A stretch of 48,273 bases of DNA from Parcubacteria group bacterium GW2011_GWA2_47_7. Its GTDB lineage: Bacteria; Patescibacteriota; Minisyncoccia; Phycocordibacterales; UBA6899. The translations under genes were made by a program, and so were the position numbers. This document shows positions 27,042 to 36,324 of the stretch, piece after piece; position 1 is the first letter of the stretch; each line of letters starts with the position of its first letter. The notes beneath the pieces were generated by a model. The model made no database searches. It saw only the letters and a list, made by a program, of their open reading frames with translations, and was not told where the DNA came from. The stretch lies in NCBI GenBank assembly GCA_000999395.1, contig LCOM01000001.1, positions 1 through 48,273 on the forward strand. Reading direction: 5' to 3'.

Positions 27042-29019
27042 AAGGCTTTTTTATTTCACGAATAATATTCAACTCCTTTAATTTATCGAGATACATAACT
27101 ACGGTGCGCACATACTCTGCATGACTCCATGTCAGTGGTGCTGCGCCAAGCTGTTCTCCCGTATGAGGGTTCAACTGCTCTGAAAGAATTCCTGAGCGTA
27201 GTGCATTTCGTTCTACCCAATTAAGCTCTGCGCGAGCACTATCGAGATCATGATCGCTCTTGGCAATACTTATTGCATGCTGCGTATACCACAGCGTCGT
27301 AATAAACCATGGGTTACCGGGAACATCATCGGCCACATGATAATACTGATCTTCCTCGTAGCGAGCAATACCGCCAACCGGGGTATGTATTGAAAGTTTT
27401 TCTTTTGTACGCGCAATAGCCCCCGTGAGTCGTGGGTCATCGGGTGGCAGCACTCCAAAAAGAAATATCCCATATGCACTCGACGCGTCAATCGCACGAT
27501 CAAAGGCCATTTCCCCTTTTTCATCCAAAAAAGAGGAGCGTAAAAAATATCCTTGTTCCGCATCGTATAAATGTTTTAAGATCGCATTCCGCATTTCATT
27601 GGCCGCTTTGTGAAAATTATGCTCACTACGATCTTTGCCGAGCAAGTCAGCAAATCGTGCTGCGGCCAACAGCCCAGCGTATACCGATGATGCGGTGTAC
27701 GTATGAATCCCGAATTTCTCTTCCCAGAGATTGTATGAAGACTTAGGCAAGCCGGTATATGGATCGCGATACGCCACCATGAATGTCGCTGCCTTTTTTA
27801 TAAATGATTCATAAAGTGACTCAATAAAATCAAGGTCTCGAGAAACAAGCCAATGCTCCCAAAGCGCCCACAAAATAAGCGCTGTTTCATCTTCTTGTAT
27901 GGGTAATTCAGAGTGGCCATCGACGACATAACCGTGCCACGATGAGCCCAATGATTCATCCGGGCGATACTTGTGCATCATATAGCCACCCTCCGTTATT
28001 ACATGATTACAAAAATCAAAAAATTTGCGTGCACTATGTCTATCACCAATCCAATCAAGCGCCACCGCAACATATGCTGCATCTCTCGGCCACACATATG
28101 CGTAGGTATCACGACCACCCTGAAGCATATCGGAATCCCCGGAAGCAATGATTCCTCCGTGCACGTCAACATGAGACCGAAGATAGAACTGTGACTTAAG
28201 GAAGAGATTGATCGCATTCTCGCTTAACCCATAGAGATTCCAATTACTTCTTTCAATCCAAGCGCTCCAATAGTCCCGTGATGTTTTCATAATATGCTCC
28301 GCAGAATGCTGCGAGACGTAAAGATTGAGTTCTTTTGTTTCGTCTATCGACTCGCCAACAGTGAACCAGTAGTAAAATACTCCGGTACTATCCGTTTCAA
28401 TTTCCATAGTCATGCCAATTACTGAATCAACACTGCCATGTTCTATATTGTTTTTCCCAAGAACACCGTCTTCCGCATCTTTGAATGCCCCCTCTTTTCC
28501 CTCCATGTGGAATAAACCAACAGTGTAATCAGTAAAGCCATGGCCATTCATGTTCGCATTAATGAGAATCGCTCGTTTGCCTTCATAGTGAACAATAGTA
28601 TTGTTCTGAGGGTCATAATATGCAGTATCCCCCTTTTCTGAGTGAAATAACTCAAATTGCTGATTAAAAAAAATACGCACTTCCCTCTTTTGCGACGCAA
28701 AATTGAGCACCTTAATCTTACGTAAAAAAATATTTTTCTCATGAGAAAGAACATCTGTAAAATGCAACTCGATCTGAAGGGAGTCAGAGTGCGCGGTCGT
28801 AAGGCCAGTATATGAAAGGTCCGATTGAACATCAACAGTCCACGATCCATCATCAATCCAAGAAAATCGTCCATCAACCCAAACACCTATACGATGTGCA
28901 TTGGAAGCACCTGCCTGATTTTCGAGTCCTATAAAGGGATAATAAATATCTCGCACGCGACCAAAATGATCAGTACAAATCAAGAGGGAGCCATTGCCGA
29001 ACGAAAGGGACTTAGCCAT
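27034..29019 (-). CDS. GH15 glucoamylase-like glycoside hydrolase
   Basis: 661 residues. An N-terminal beta-sandwich (about 1-270) precedes an (alpha/alpha)6 barrel with GGRDTYAYVWPRDAAY (substrate-binding WPRD), QEDETALILWALW with a putative catalytic acid, and SEQLNPHTGE with the putative catalytic base. There is no signal peptide, so it should act on internal glucans, releasing glucose. Start ATG 29019 is fixed by the promoter whose -10 box ends 6 bases upstream. It heads an operon with pgi and the ROK kinase. Confidence 0.92.
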   Translation of the reverse strand: MAKSLSFGNGSLLICTDHFGRVRDIYYPFIGLENQAGASNAHRIGVWVDGRFSWIDDGSWTVDVQSDLSYTGLTTAHSDSLQIELHFTDVLSHEKNIFLRKIKVLNFASQKREVRIFFNQQFELFHSEKGDTAYYDPQNNTIVHYEGKRAILINANMNGHGFTDYTVGLFHMEGKEGAFKDAEDGVLGKNNIEHGSVDSVIGMTMEIETDSTGVFYYWFTVGESIDETKELNLYVSQHSAEHIMKTSRDYWSAWIERSNWNLYGLSENAINLFLKSQFYLRSHVDVHGGIIASGDSDMLQGGRDTYAYVWPRDAAYVAVALDWIGDRHSARKFFDFCNHVITEGGYMMHKYRPDESLGSSWHGYVVDGHSELPIQEDETALILWALWEHWLVSRDLDFIESLYESFIKKAATFMVAYRDPYTGLPKSSYNLWEEKFGIHTYTASSVYAGLLAAARFADLLGKDRSEHNFHKAANEMRNAILKHLYDAEQGYFLRSSFLDEKGEMAFDRAIDASSAYGIFLFGVLPPDDPRLTGAIARTKEKLSIHTPVGGIARYEEDQYYHVADDVPGNPWFITTLWYTQHAISIAKSDHDLDSARAELNWVERNALRSGILSEQLNPHTGEQLGAAPLTWSHAEYVRTVVMYLDKLKELNIIREIKKPYE

Positions 29020-29025
29020 AGGTAA

Positions 29026-29054
29026 AGTATACCTGCTCCTCATCTTTTTCACAA
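29026..29054 (-). promoter_or_regulatory. Promoter of the GH15-pgi-ROK operon (leaderless)
   Basis: TTGTGA (29049-29054), 17-base spacer, TATACT (29026-29031), then 6 bases to the ATG. This is one of the cleanest examples of the short-leader pattern here. Confidence 0.78.
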
Positions 29055-29087
29055 AAACTGCTCAGTATGGGTCGGGTAACTCGCGTC

Positions 29088-30416
29088 TTATTTTTTTGCT
29101 ATTTTGGGCGCTTTTTTGCCCGAAACCTTCTTCACGTGCACTGTTGGCGCACGATTCGCAACTTTCTTGGCTACTTTTTTCTTCACGACAACATCTTTCT
29201 TGCTTTGCACACGCTTCGTTTTCCTATCAGCAATGCGAAGGCGGAGGTCATGCAATACATTGTTATATGCAATGAACGCCTCGTAGGGGGTATCGTAAGG
29301 ATTAAAATATTTATGAACATCTCCGTCGGCAAACCACTTTGTGCACATATAGTAAAAATGGTCAGATGTCTGTAACTTGCGCCAGTCTTCGATAATTTTC
29401 GCATCTCCCGTAGCAAAAACATCTGCCTCAAGTGCGTAAATATTGTTGATTGCTTCGTGTTGCATACTATTTGAAAGCCACGCTGAAAGGTCACGCTCAA
29501 CATCTGCCCAAGAGACAAAATTATGCGCATCATACTCACCAACAGCCGGATACTTCGCGACAGCCTCCGTCGGCGTGATGAATTCATTGTCCGGATGCTT
29601 CAATATTGCTCCTGGTAACGCACGCAGAAACTCAAATATTCCGGTATCTTCCCATTGATGTTCACCAAACGTTTCGTAATCCATGAAAAGATTAACAAGA
29701 TTCCCGTTTCCGTTGACCTCATTCACCCAGTTTGCAAATTTCTCTGATGTGAGCGGCCATTCGGTCCATGATTTGGAAGAAAATCGAAAAGCAATATCAT
29801 CAGACAGTTTATAATTTTTGAGTAATGTCTTGATGGTTGTTGTTCCGGGAGATCTGTACGCAAAATTTGGACTGCGCCATCCGAGTAGATTGTCGGCCCC
29901 TTCCGCAAGAATTGCTTTATACCCCATTCCCTCAACGAAATTTGCCAACTCATTGTTATAGATGAGCTCGGTATTGCGAAACACTTTCGGCGTAACACCG
30001 AACAGCTTCTTTATTTTTGCGCGATGAAGTTCAACCTGGCGTACAAATTCATCCTTAGAATAAAGAAACGCAAGTGAGTGATAATATGTTTCTTCGAGTA
30101 TCTCGACGCGGCCAGTCTTAACCAGTTTTTGAAAAGAAACCAAAGTCTCAGGAGAAAATTCCTCAAGCTGATCAAGAAAAACACCAGAAAAAGAATAGGC
30201 GATTTTGAATTCAGGATGTTTTTCAAGCAGTTCAAGCATCAGTTTGTTGGTCGGCAAATAGCACTTGTTCGCGACCTTGTGTAATATTTTTTCATTATTG
30301 ATATCTCTATCAGATTTGTCGTTAAAATAGTGATGATCATGCCCGACATCAAAAATCCTATATTTTTTTATACGAAACGGTTGATGTACCTGAAAATAAA
30401 AACATACTGAAGTCAT
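29088..30416 (-). CDS. GH57 alpha-amylase-like hydrolase with basic tail
   Basis: 442 residues. GH57 landmarks are the N-terminal FYFQVHQPFR, SGVFLDQLEE, the nucleophile motif VFRNTELIYNNELA and the acid motif FMDYETFGEHQ. The last 40 or so residues are Lys/Val/Ala-rich (for example KKKVAKKVANRAP) and lie outside the catalytic fold, perhaps binding an anionic partner. The TAA of the GT4 gene is 1 base before ATG 30416, so the two genes are cotranscribed. It likely trims or branches internal glucan. No signal peptide is present. Confidence 0.92.
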   Translation of the reverse strand: MTSVCFYFQVHQPFRIKKYRIFDVGHDHHYFNDKSDRDINNEKILHKVANKCYLPTNKLMLELLEKHPEFKIAYSFSGVFLDQLEEFSPETLVSFQKLVKTGRVEILEETYYHSLAFLYSKDEFVRQVELHRAKIKKLFGVTPKVFRNTELIYNNELANFVEGMGYKAILAEGADNLLGWRSPNFAYRSPGTTTIKTLLKNYKLSDDIAFRFSSKSWTEWPLTSEKFANWVNEVNGNGNLVNLFMDYETFGEHQWEDTGIFEFLRALPGAILKHPDNEFITPTEAVAKYPAVGEYDAHNFVSWADVERDLSAWLSNSMQHEAINNIYALEADVFATGDAKIIEDWRKLQTSDHFYYMCTKWFADGDVHKYFNPYDTPYEAFIAYNNVLHDLRLRIADRKTKRVQSKKDVVVKKKVAKKVANRAPTVHVKKVSGKKAPKIAKK

Positions 30417-30417
30417 A

Positions 30418-31641
30418 TTACTTTGCAGAGTTAATGATATCTCGATAAATTTGAGTACACTTCCCGGCGGCACTCTCCCATGTCACGTGCTCAACATCTG
30501 TCGAGCCAAGCTCGCCGAGTGTGTCATGCAATCCCCTACTTGAAACGACATTAAGAATCTTGTCCGCCATATCATCTATATCCCAAAAATCGGATTTGAG
30601 TGCGTGCGTCACAACCTCCGATACGCCGGATTGTTTGGAGACGAGGATGGGTGTTCCGTTCGCGAGCGCTTCAAGTGCGGTGAGACCAAAAGGCTCGGAC
30701 ACCGAAGGCATCACAAAAAGATCCGCAGCACGATAAAGTTTGAGGAGTTCATCGCCTCGGACAAATCCAGCAAAAATGATTTTGTCCCCAAGCCCCATAT
30801 CTGATGCGAGGCGAATAATCTGATGTTCCATATCTCCGCTGCCGGATACTACAAAAAGGACGCTCGGATCAAGCTCGAGAACCCGTTTTGCAACTTTGAT
30901 AAAATAATCAGGACCTTTTTGAATGGTGATACGTCCAACAAAAAGTACGACTTTTTTTCCCGACTCGCGAACGTTTTTTAGTGCAGGCGGAAGTGCGTGA
31001 CGAAAATCTTTATGGTCGATACCATTATGAACCACCATGACGCGGGAAGGTTCTATGCCATAGTGTTCTACAATGACATTTTTGGTGAGTTGAGAAACAG
31101 CAATGATGCAGTCTGCCGCATGAAGCCCCCTGCGCTCCTCGTCATAGATAAACTGATTGGGTTTTCCTCCCGTGCGATCGAACTCCGTTGCATGTACGTG
31201 TACGATAAGTGGTTTACCGGAAATGCGCTTCGCCTCAATTCCCGCACGAAATGAAAGCCAGTCGTGTGCGTGAATAACATCGTGAGGTTCTTCGGCCGCG
31301 ATAAGTCTCGCCTGCAGACCGTAGCGCCTCACTTCGTCAAACAGATTGAGGCCATAGAGTTGATGCTCTGGGGCTTTGAGGAGGTACTCATCATACAATT
31401 CTGAAGTAATGTAAGGATGAATAAGCGATGTGACGCCACGAATTTTGATATTCCGAATATTTGCGAATACTATTTTGAGAAAATCATGGTTAAGTCCGCC
31501 GAGTTTTTTGGGTAACACGAACGTTACTGACACATTACTCTTTGTGAGACTTTTGGTCAGGCCATAGCACGCAGTTCCAAGACCGCCGCTGTTATGTGGC
31601 GGGAACTCCCATCCGAACATGAGCACCCTGATATTCTTCAT
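30418..31641 (-). CDS. GT4 glycosyltransferase (glycogen synthase-like)
   Basis: 407 residues with the GT-B fold: an N-terminal FGWEFPPHNSGGLGTACYGL loop, HAHDWLSF, a central VGRITIQKGPDYFI nucleotide-sugar region, and the E-x7-E motif SEPFGLTALEALANGTP. Together with GH57 and GH15 neighbours it suggests synthesis and turnover of an alpha-glucan store. A TTGAGC-N16-CATAAT promoter is plausible about 15 bases upstream. The GT4 family is broad, so the exact acceptor is uncertain. Confidence 0.88.
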   Translation of the reverse strand: MKNIRVLMFGWEFPPHNSGGLGTACYGLTKSLTKSNVSVTFVLPKKLGGLNHDFLKIVFANIRNIKIRGVTSLIHPYITSELYDEYLLKAPEHQLYGLNLFDEVRRYGLQARLIAAEEPHDVIHAHDWLSFRAGIEAKRISGKPLIVHVHATEFDRTGGKPNQFIYDEERRGLHAADCIIAVSQLTKNVIVEHYGIEPSRVMVVHNGIDHKDFRHALPPALKNVRESGKKVVLFVGRITIQKGPDYFIKVAKRVLELDPSVLFVVSGSGDMEHQIIRLASDMGLGDKIIFAGFVRGDELLKLYRAADLFVMPSVSEPFGLTALEALANGTPILVSKQSGVSEVVTHALKSDFWDIDDMADKILNVVSSRGLHDTLGELGSTDVEHVTWESAAGKCTQIYRDIINSAK

Positions 31642-31808
31642 TTTAAATAGAACTAAATTATGTATGCGTTCTTATGACGCTCAACGTGGGAATTATACCA
31701 CAAATTTTGAGATGTCAAAGAAAGCTATTAGCAATGATTATACTGAGTTATTCAAATATCGATATTCTTACTACTGAAAAATCTTATTCACGATAACTTT
31801 ACAACAAA

Positions 31809-32270
31809 TTATTTATATGGCCAAATTTTTTCAATCTTCCTAATTCGCCTCACGTGTCGTTCCTCGTCTTCAAAGACAGTATCAAGCCAAAGCTTCACTG
31901 CAGCCTTTGCTTCATCAACGGTAATACGGCGCGCGCCGAGGGAAAGGATGTTTGAATTGTTGTGCTCTCTCGTCAGTTTCACGATATCAATGTCACCGCC
32001 GTAATACACAGCACATCGCACATTGGGAAAGCGATTGGCGACCATTGCCTCCCCCTGTCCCGATCCACCGAGAATAATTCCTCGAGAAGCGCTTGGGTCG
32101 TGTGATACTTCTTGTGCGGCGAGCTGAATGAAGTCAGGGTAGTCATCTTGTATGTCCATTTGGTGTGCGCCCATATCCGCAACAGTGTACCCCAAATCCT
32201 TCTCGACATACGATGTGATGATCTCCTTCAATTCATATCCGGCATGGTCAGTGGCAATAAATATTTTCAT
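31809..32270 (-). CDS. rpiB: Ribose-5-phosphate isomerase B
   Basis: 153 residues; interconverts ribose 5-phosphate and ribulose 5-phosphate. It begins with the typical [14 protein letters not shown], has [17 protein letters not shown] with the phosphate loop, and [14 protein letters not shown]. The usual catalytic Cys position in the GSG loop is Ser here (the more common motif is CGTG/CGSG), which would be worth modelling; some RpiB-family isomerases differ at this site. ATG 32270 starts 7 bases after the gap stop. Confidence 0.92.
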   Translation of the reverse strand: MKIFIATDHAGYELKEIITSYVEKDLGYTVADMGAHQMDIQDDYPDFIQLAAQEVSHDPSASRGIILGGSGQGEAMVANRFPNVRCAVYYGGDIDIVKLTREHNNSNILSLGARRITVDEAKAAVKLWLDTVFEDEERHVRRIRKIEKIWPYK

Positions 32271-32277
32271 AGTCTCA

Positions 32278-33327
32278 TTACAGATATTTTGCAATTTCCA
32301 ATACATGCAAAACAAGGGTGTGAGTATACCCCATCTCGTTATCGTACCAAGACATAACCTTGACCAAATTGCCGTCAACCACCCGCGTGAGCTCTAGGTC
32401 GGCAACAGCACCATGTAAATTACCGATGATATCGGATGAAACAAGCGGTTCTTCAGTCACCGTAAATATTCCGGCCCAGCGAGGATCTTTTGCGGCATCG
32501 CGAAGAATTTGGTTCACCTCTTCAACCGTCGTGCTGCGTTTTGCAATAAACGTAATGTCAGCAATTGAGCCGGCTATAACGGGAACGCGAATAGAAATAC
32601 CGTCGAACTTCCCCTCCAGGTCTCCAATGACCTCACCGACGGCTATCGCTGCCCCAGTCGAGGCTGGGACCATATTTTGTGAAGCAGCTCGTCCGCCGCG
32701 AAGATCTTTTCCGCCGGGGCTATCTACGACGCGCTGTGTTCCAGTCATCGCGTGAGTGGTGTTGAGAAGCGCTTTTTCGATACCGATAGTTTCATTCAAA
32801 ATCTGAATCAAAGGACCGGATGCGTTTGTCGTGCATGATGCATTCGATGATATCTGACATGTACCAAGCTCACTATGGTTGATTCCCATGAGTACCATTG
32901 CCGCAGACACTCCGTCGGTTGGTGTTCCTTTTGCCGGCGCAGTAATAACAACGCGCTTTGCCCCCGAAGTAAGATGCACCTGTGCCTTGTCATAATTAGT
33001 AAAGAATCCCGTTGATTCAACGACAATGTCAATCGCATATTTGCCCCATGGGAGCTTTGTTGCATCCTTCTCCTGTACTAATATCACCCTGTGATCCCCG
33101 TCCATGAATCCGGCTTCGGAATCGCCATCGGCGGCAACTACGGAAATATCAAAGTCAGCCTGACCGTTTGCAGTATCATACTTGAGCAAATAGGACATGT
33201 TTGCTGGGTCACCGAGGTCGTTTATGGCAACAATTTCTATCTCAGGTTTCTGTCGCGCAAGCTTGTAAAAAGCACGGCCAATACGTCCAAATCCATTAAT
33301 CGCTATGCGTACTTTTTTGTCTGCCAT
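32278..33327 (-). CDS. gap: Glyceraldehyde-3-phosphate dehydrogenase
   Basis: 349 residues. NAD-binding [13 protein letters not shown] opens the protein, followed by the catalytic Cys in [13 protein letters not shown] and C-terminal [14 protein letters not shown] 33327 is the natural start. Two TATAAT boxes occur upstream (one 3 bases, one about 23 bases before the ATG); the more distant one is better placed. rpiB follows 7 bases on, making a small central-carbon operon. Confidence 0.96.
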   Translation of the reverse strand: MADKKVRIAINGFGRIGRAFYKLARQKPEIEIVAINDLGDPANMSYLLKYDTANGQADFDISVVAADGDSEAGFMDGDHRVILVQEKDATKLPWGKYAIDIVVESTGFFTNYDKAQVHLTSGAKRVVITAPAKGTPTDGVSAAMVLMGINHSELGTCQISSNASCTTNASGPLIQILNETIGIEKALLNTTHAMTGTQRVVDSPGGKDLRGGRAASQNMVPASTGAAIAVGEVIGDLEGKFDGISIRVPVIAGSIADITFIAKRSTTVEEVNQILRDAAKDPRWAGIFTVTEEPLVSSDIIGNLHGAVADLELTRVVDGNLVKVMSWYDNEMGYTHTLVLHVLEIAKYL

Positions 33328-33446
33328 AATATTATAAAGTGAATTAATCTGATTTGATTCATTATATTTCATTTCTACTAATTTGTCCCGAACAAAAAAG
33401 CTAGGATGATATCCTGTAGTGAGAACAATACACAAACATGCTTGCG

Positions 33447-34601
33447 CTAGCGATAGATGCGCCGAATAAGCGGATTCAAACGCGTGAGCACCTCGTAGTG
33501 GGTCGTAGCGGAATATCTAGCTATTTCACTCGCTTCGATATTCTCTTTCCCCTGATTTCCAATGAGCACCACTTCATCCCCCATCTTCACTCCGACGATA
33601 TCAGTGACATCGACGACGATCATATCCATCGAAACGCGCCCCACGATGCCGGCGCTCTTCCCGCGGATAAGCACGCGCCCCTTACTCGAAAGCAATCGAG
33701 GAATTCCATGCCAGTAACCGACAGGGATAATAGCGAGGGTGGAATCACGTCGAAGCATTTCCGTGGAGTCATATCCCACACGCCCCCCTTTTTTGACTGT
33801 TTTCACCTCACTCACCACCGCCTTCCATGACAATGCGGGCGACAACGTGATGTCGCGTGATAGGTGCTGTTTTGATTCATCAGAAGGCCAGAGTCCATAA
33901 CACCCGATACCAATGCGCACCATATCAAAATGTGCCTTATGATAAAGCATGGCTCCGCCGGTTGCAGAAGTATGATGAATCGGGTCGTGCCCTGCTTCGT
34001 AAAATAATTTTGCCCAATGTTCATATTCCTCAATCTGGCGTTTTGTAGCATCACTATTCTTGAGATCTTTTGCCTCTGCAAAATGTGTATAAAGTCCTTG
34101 AATGTGAATAATTCCGAGCGGTGCCTGCCCCAGCGTACTCAAAAGCTTTTGTGCGACGCCCAACTCAAACCCCTGACGATGCATTCCCGTATCCACCTTT
34201 ATGTGCACTTGGAGTGGGGTCTTTGACGGCTTCAAGCGCAATGCTTCATTCAACTGGGGAAACGAGGATATGGTAATGCTCACCTTATGCTTCCGCGCTT
34301 CGGGATAAAGTGTCGGCAACGTGAAACCAAGCACTAGTATCGGCGTTGTGATACCGTCCCTGCGTAATGCAAGTGCTTCGGTAATCGAATCGACACCAAG
34401 CCAGTCCACTCCGAGTCTGTCCATTGCTCCGGAAAACTCGCGCAAGTTATGACCATATGCATTGGATTTTACGACTGCCATGAAAAGAGTCTTCTTCCCT
34501 ATAAGCTTTCGAAATACGCGATAATTTTTCGCGATTGCCTTTGTGTCAATCTCAATCCAAGTACGGAGCGCTGCACTCTCTTTGCTTATTGATTGTTGCA
34601 T
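33447..34601 (-). CDS. alr: Alanine racemase
   Basis: 384 residues; makes D-alanine for peptidoglycan. The PLP-binding Lys is in AVVKSNAYGHN; HIKVDTGMHRQGF and HTSATGGAM lie in the barrel; the second catalytic Tyr region is VGYDSTEM in the C-terminal beta domain, with GRVSMDMIVVD near the end. It lies 1 base after the ABC permease gene on the same strand, and supplies the ddl product encoded at 9574-10542. Confidence 0.95.
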   Translation of the reverse strand: MQQSISKESAALRTWIEIDTKAIAKNYRVFRKLIGKKTLFMAVVKSNAYGHNLREFSGAMDRLGVDWLGVDSITEALALRRDGITTPILVLGFTLPTLYPEARKHKVSITISSFPQLNEALRLKPSKTPLQVHIKVDTGMHRQGFELGVAQKLLSTLGQAPLGIIHIQGLYTHFAEAKDLKNSDATKRQIEEYEHWAKLFYEAGHDPIHHTSATGGAMLYHKAHFDMVRIGIGCYGLWPSDESKQHLSRDITLSPALSWKAVVSEVKTVKKGGRVGYDSTEMLRRDSTLAIIPVGYWHGIPRLLSSKGRVLIRGKSAGIVGRVSMDMIVVDVTDIVGVKMGDEVVLIGNQGKENIEASEIARYSATTHYEVLTRLNPLIRRIYR

Positions 34602-34602
34602 A

Positions 34603-35358
34603 TCAAGCCTCTATTTTATTGAATAATAATGCACCAATGACAATAACGACAGATGCCGTGAGTGCAAGTGCAAGGATGTCAACGGATAGACCAAAATGAT
34701 TTACGTTAATCAGTGTCGCGCGCATACCGTCTACGCCATACGAAACAGGATTGAGACGAACAGCAATGGCAAGTGCTCGAGGGAGTTGATCGACAGGAAA
34801 AAGAGCTCCGGAAAGAAAGAACATCGGCATGACGAGGAAATTCATGACAAGAGGAAATGCCTGCATGTCATTTAATCGCGATGCAATGGCCGTACCGAGG
34901 GCAGTAAAAAGCATACACATGAGAAACATGACGAGAGGGGCAAACAATAGTGCGGGGGTTATTTCGGGACGAAATCCCACGACAAGCGTTACGAGAAAAA
35001 TGACCAAACCCTGCACCATGGCGACCGTTGCACCACCGACCGTTCTTCCGAGCATAATCACAACGCGTGGCACGGGCGCGACGAGTGTTTCCTTCAGGAA
35101 TCCAAACTGCTTATCCCAGATGACTTCAATTCCACCAAACATTGATGTGAAAAGCATACTCATCGCAATGATGCCCGGCGCAAGAAAAGTAATATAGTCC
35201 CCTCCTCCGGCCTTTGCGTATATCGGTCCGAAACCAAATCCCAGTGCAACAAGAAACAAGAGGGGTTGCGCCACCGATGAGACGAGACGGGCGCGCGAGC
35301 GCAGATAACGCTTGAGCTGCCGTATCCAGAGTATATAAATGACGTTTGCGTAGTGCAT
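34603..35358 (-). CDS. ABC-2 type exporter permease
   Basis: 251 residues with six predicted TM segments and the ABC2_membrane/DrrB pattern: LAPGIIAMSMLFTSMFGG after TM2, a PVPR coupling region, and VMNFLVMPMFFLSGALFPVDQLP before the last helices. It forms a homodimeric channel with the ATPase encoded 9 bases upstream. The substrate cannot be told from sequence; relatives export drugs, polyketides or polysaccharides. Confidence 0.92.
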   Translation of the reverse strand: MHYANVIYILWIRQLKRYLRSRARLVSSVAQPLLFLVALGFGFGPIYAKAGGGDYITFLAPGIIAMSMLFTSMFGGIEVIWDKQFGFLKETLVAPVPRVVIMLGRTVGGATVAMVQGLVIFLVTLVVGFRPEITPALLFAPLVMFLMCMLFTALGTAIASRLNDMQAFPLVMNFLVMPMFFLSGALFPVDQLPRALAIAVRLNPVSYGVDGMRATLINVNHFGLSVDILALALTASVVIVIGALLFNKIEA

Positions 35359-35367
35359 AGTGATGTA

Positions 35368-36159
35368 TTAGCGTCTCCACATGCGCGCGCCGAGCCGCAT
35401 CGCATCATTTCCCGCATCCTGTGGTCGAATAGAACGTCCGGTGAGCGCAAGGAATGCACCCTCGAGATTATCTGTCTTGGTAGCCTCCTTAAGTTCGGTT
35501 GTCGTGCCCTGCATCACGATCTTTCCGTGGTCGATAATCGCGACTCGGTCCGCAACCTTTTCTGCTTCTTCAATATAGTGCGTAGTAACAAATACGGTGA
35601 TTTGCTCCTTTTCGTTCAGGTTCTTGATATAACTCCACATGTGATTGCGCGTTTGCGGGTCGAGTCCGAGTGTCGGCTCATCCATAAAAAGTACCGCGGG
35701 ATGATGCAGAAGCCCACGCGCAATCTCAAGTCGTCGCTTCATGCCACCCGAAAAATTTTTCACGAGCTCATCTTTCCTGTCCCACAACTCCACAAGTTCC
35801 ATCAATTCTTTAATACGGTCATCCATAGTCTTTCGACCGAGGCCGTAAAGCACCGCATGAAATTCCATATTCTCAAATGCGGTCAATTCGGTATCGAGGC
35901 TTGGGTCCTGAAAAATGATGCCAAACGATTTGCGGGTTTCATTCGGATTCACCATGACATCAAAGCCATTCAGCATTATCGAACCGGACGTTGGGTCAAG
36001 TAGTGTTGTGAGCATCTTGATTGTCGTTGTCTTCCCTGCCCCATTTGGCCCGAGAAAAGCGAAAATTTGCCCTTTTTCTACCGAAAAAGAGACATCGTCG
36101 ACAGCGACGAAGTCTTTAAATTTTTTGACCAAATTCTTCACCTCGATAATCTTCGACAT
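35368..36159 (-). CDS. ABC-2 type exporter ATPase
   Basis: 263 residues with Walker A GPNGAGKTT, Q loop FQDPSLD, signature NFSGGMKRRLEIARGL, Walker B VLFMDEPTLGLD and a switch His in TTHYIEEA. It is DrrA-like and pairs with the permease downstream. The start is ATG 36159; a TGA-TATAAT extended -10 box ends 7 bases before it, another leaderless arrangement. It is divergent from tRNA-Tyr. Confidence 0.94.
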   Translation of the reverse strand: MSKIIEVKNLVKKFKDFVAVDDVSFSVEKGQIFAFLGPNGAGKTTTIKMLTTLLDPTSGSIMLNGFDVMVNPNETRKSFGIIFQDPSLDTELTAFENMEFHAVLYGLGRKTMDDRIKELMELVELWDRKDELVKNFSGGMKRRLEIARGLLHHPAVLFMDEPTLGLDPQTRNHMWSYIKNLNEKEQITVFVTTHYIEEAEKVADRVAIIDHGKIVMQGTTTELKEATKTDNLEGAFLALTGRSIRPQDAGNDAMRLGARMWRR

Positions 36160-36199
36160 GTGACGGATTATATCACAAGTAGCATGGTGCAAATGTGGT

Positions 36200-36228
36200 T
36201 TTACAAATAATGATGAAGCTGTTATATT
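36200..36228 (+). promoter_or_regulatory. Promoter of tRNA-Tyr
   Basis: TTTACA (36200-36205), 17-base spacer, TATATT (36223-36228); the tRNA begins 12 bases later. Confidence 0.75.
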
Positions 36229-36240
36229 GCATTCACAAAT

Positions 36241-36324
36241 GCGTAGGTGGCAGAGCGGTCAAATGCAATAGACTGTAAATCTATCGTCCTATGGGCTACG
36301 CAGGTTCGAATCCTGCCCTACGCA
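36241..36324 (+). tRNA. tRNA-Tyr (anticodon GTA)
   Basis: An 84-base class II tRNA with a long variable arm. The acceptor GCGTAGG pairs with CCTACGC, the anticodon stem is ATAGA/TCTAT with loop CTGTAAA (GTA), and the T arm is GCAGG-TTCGAAT-CCTGC. The discriminator is A and CCA is not encoded. A serine recombinase gene on the opposite strand ends inside it, marking it as an integration site. The tail element expected behind it by analogy with the two Ala tRNAs is found 9.2 kb away at 45507-45900. Confidence 0.97.
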
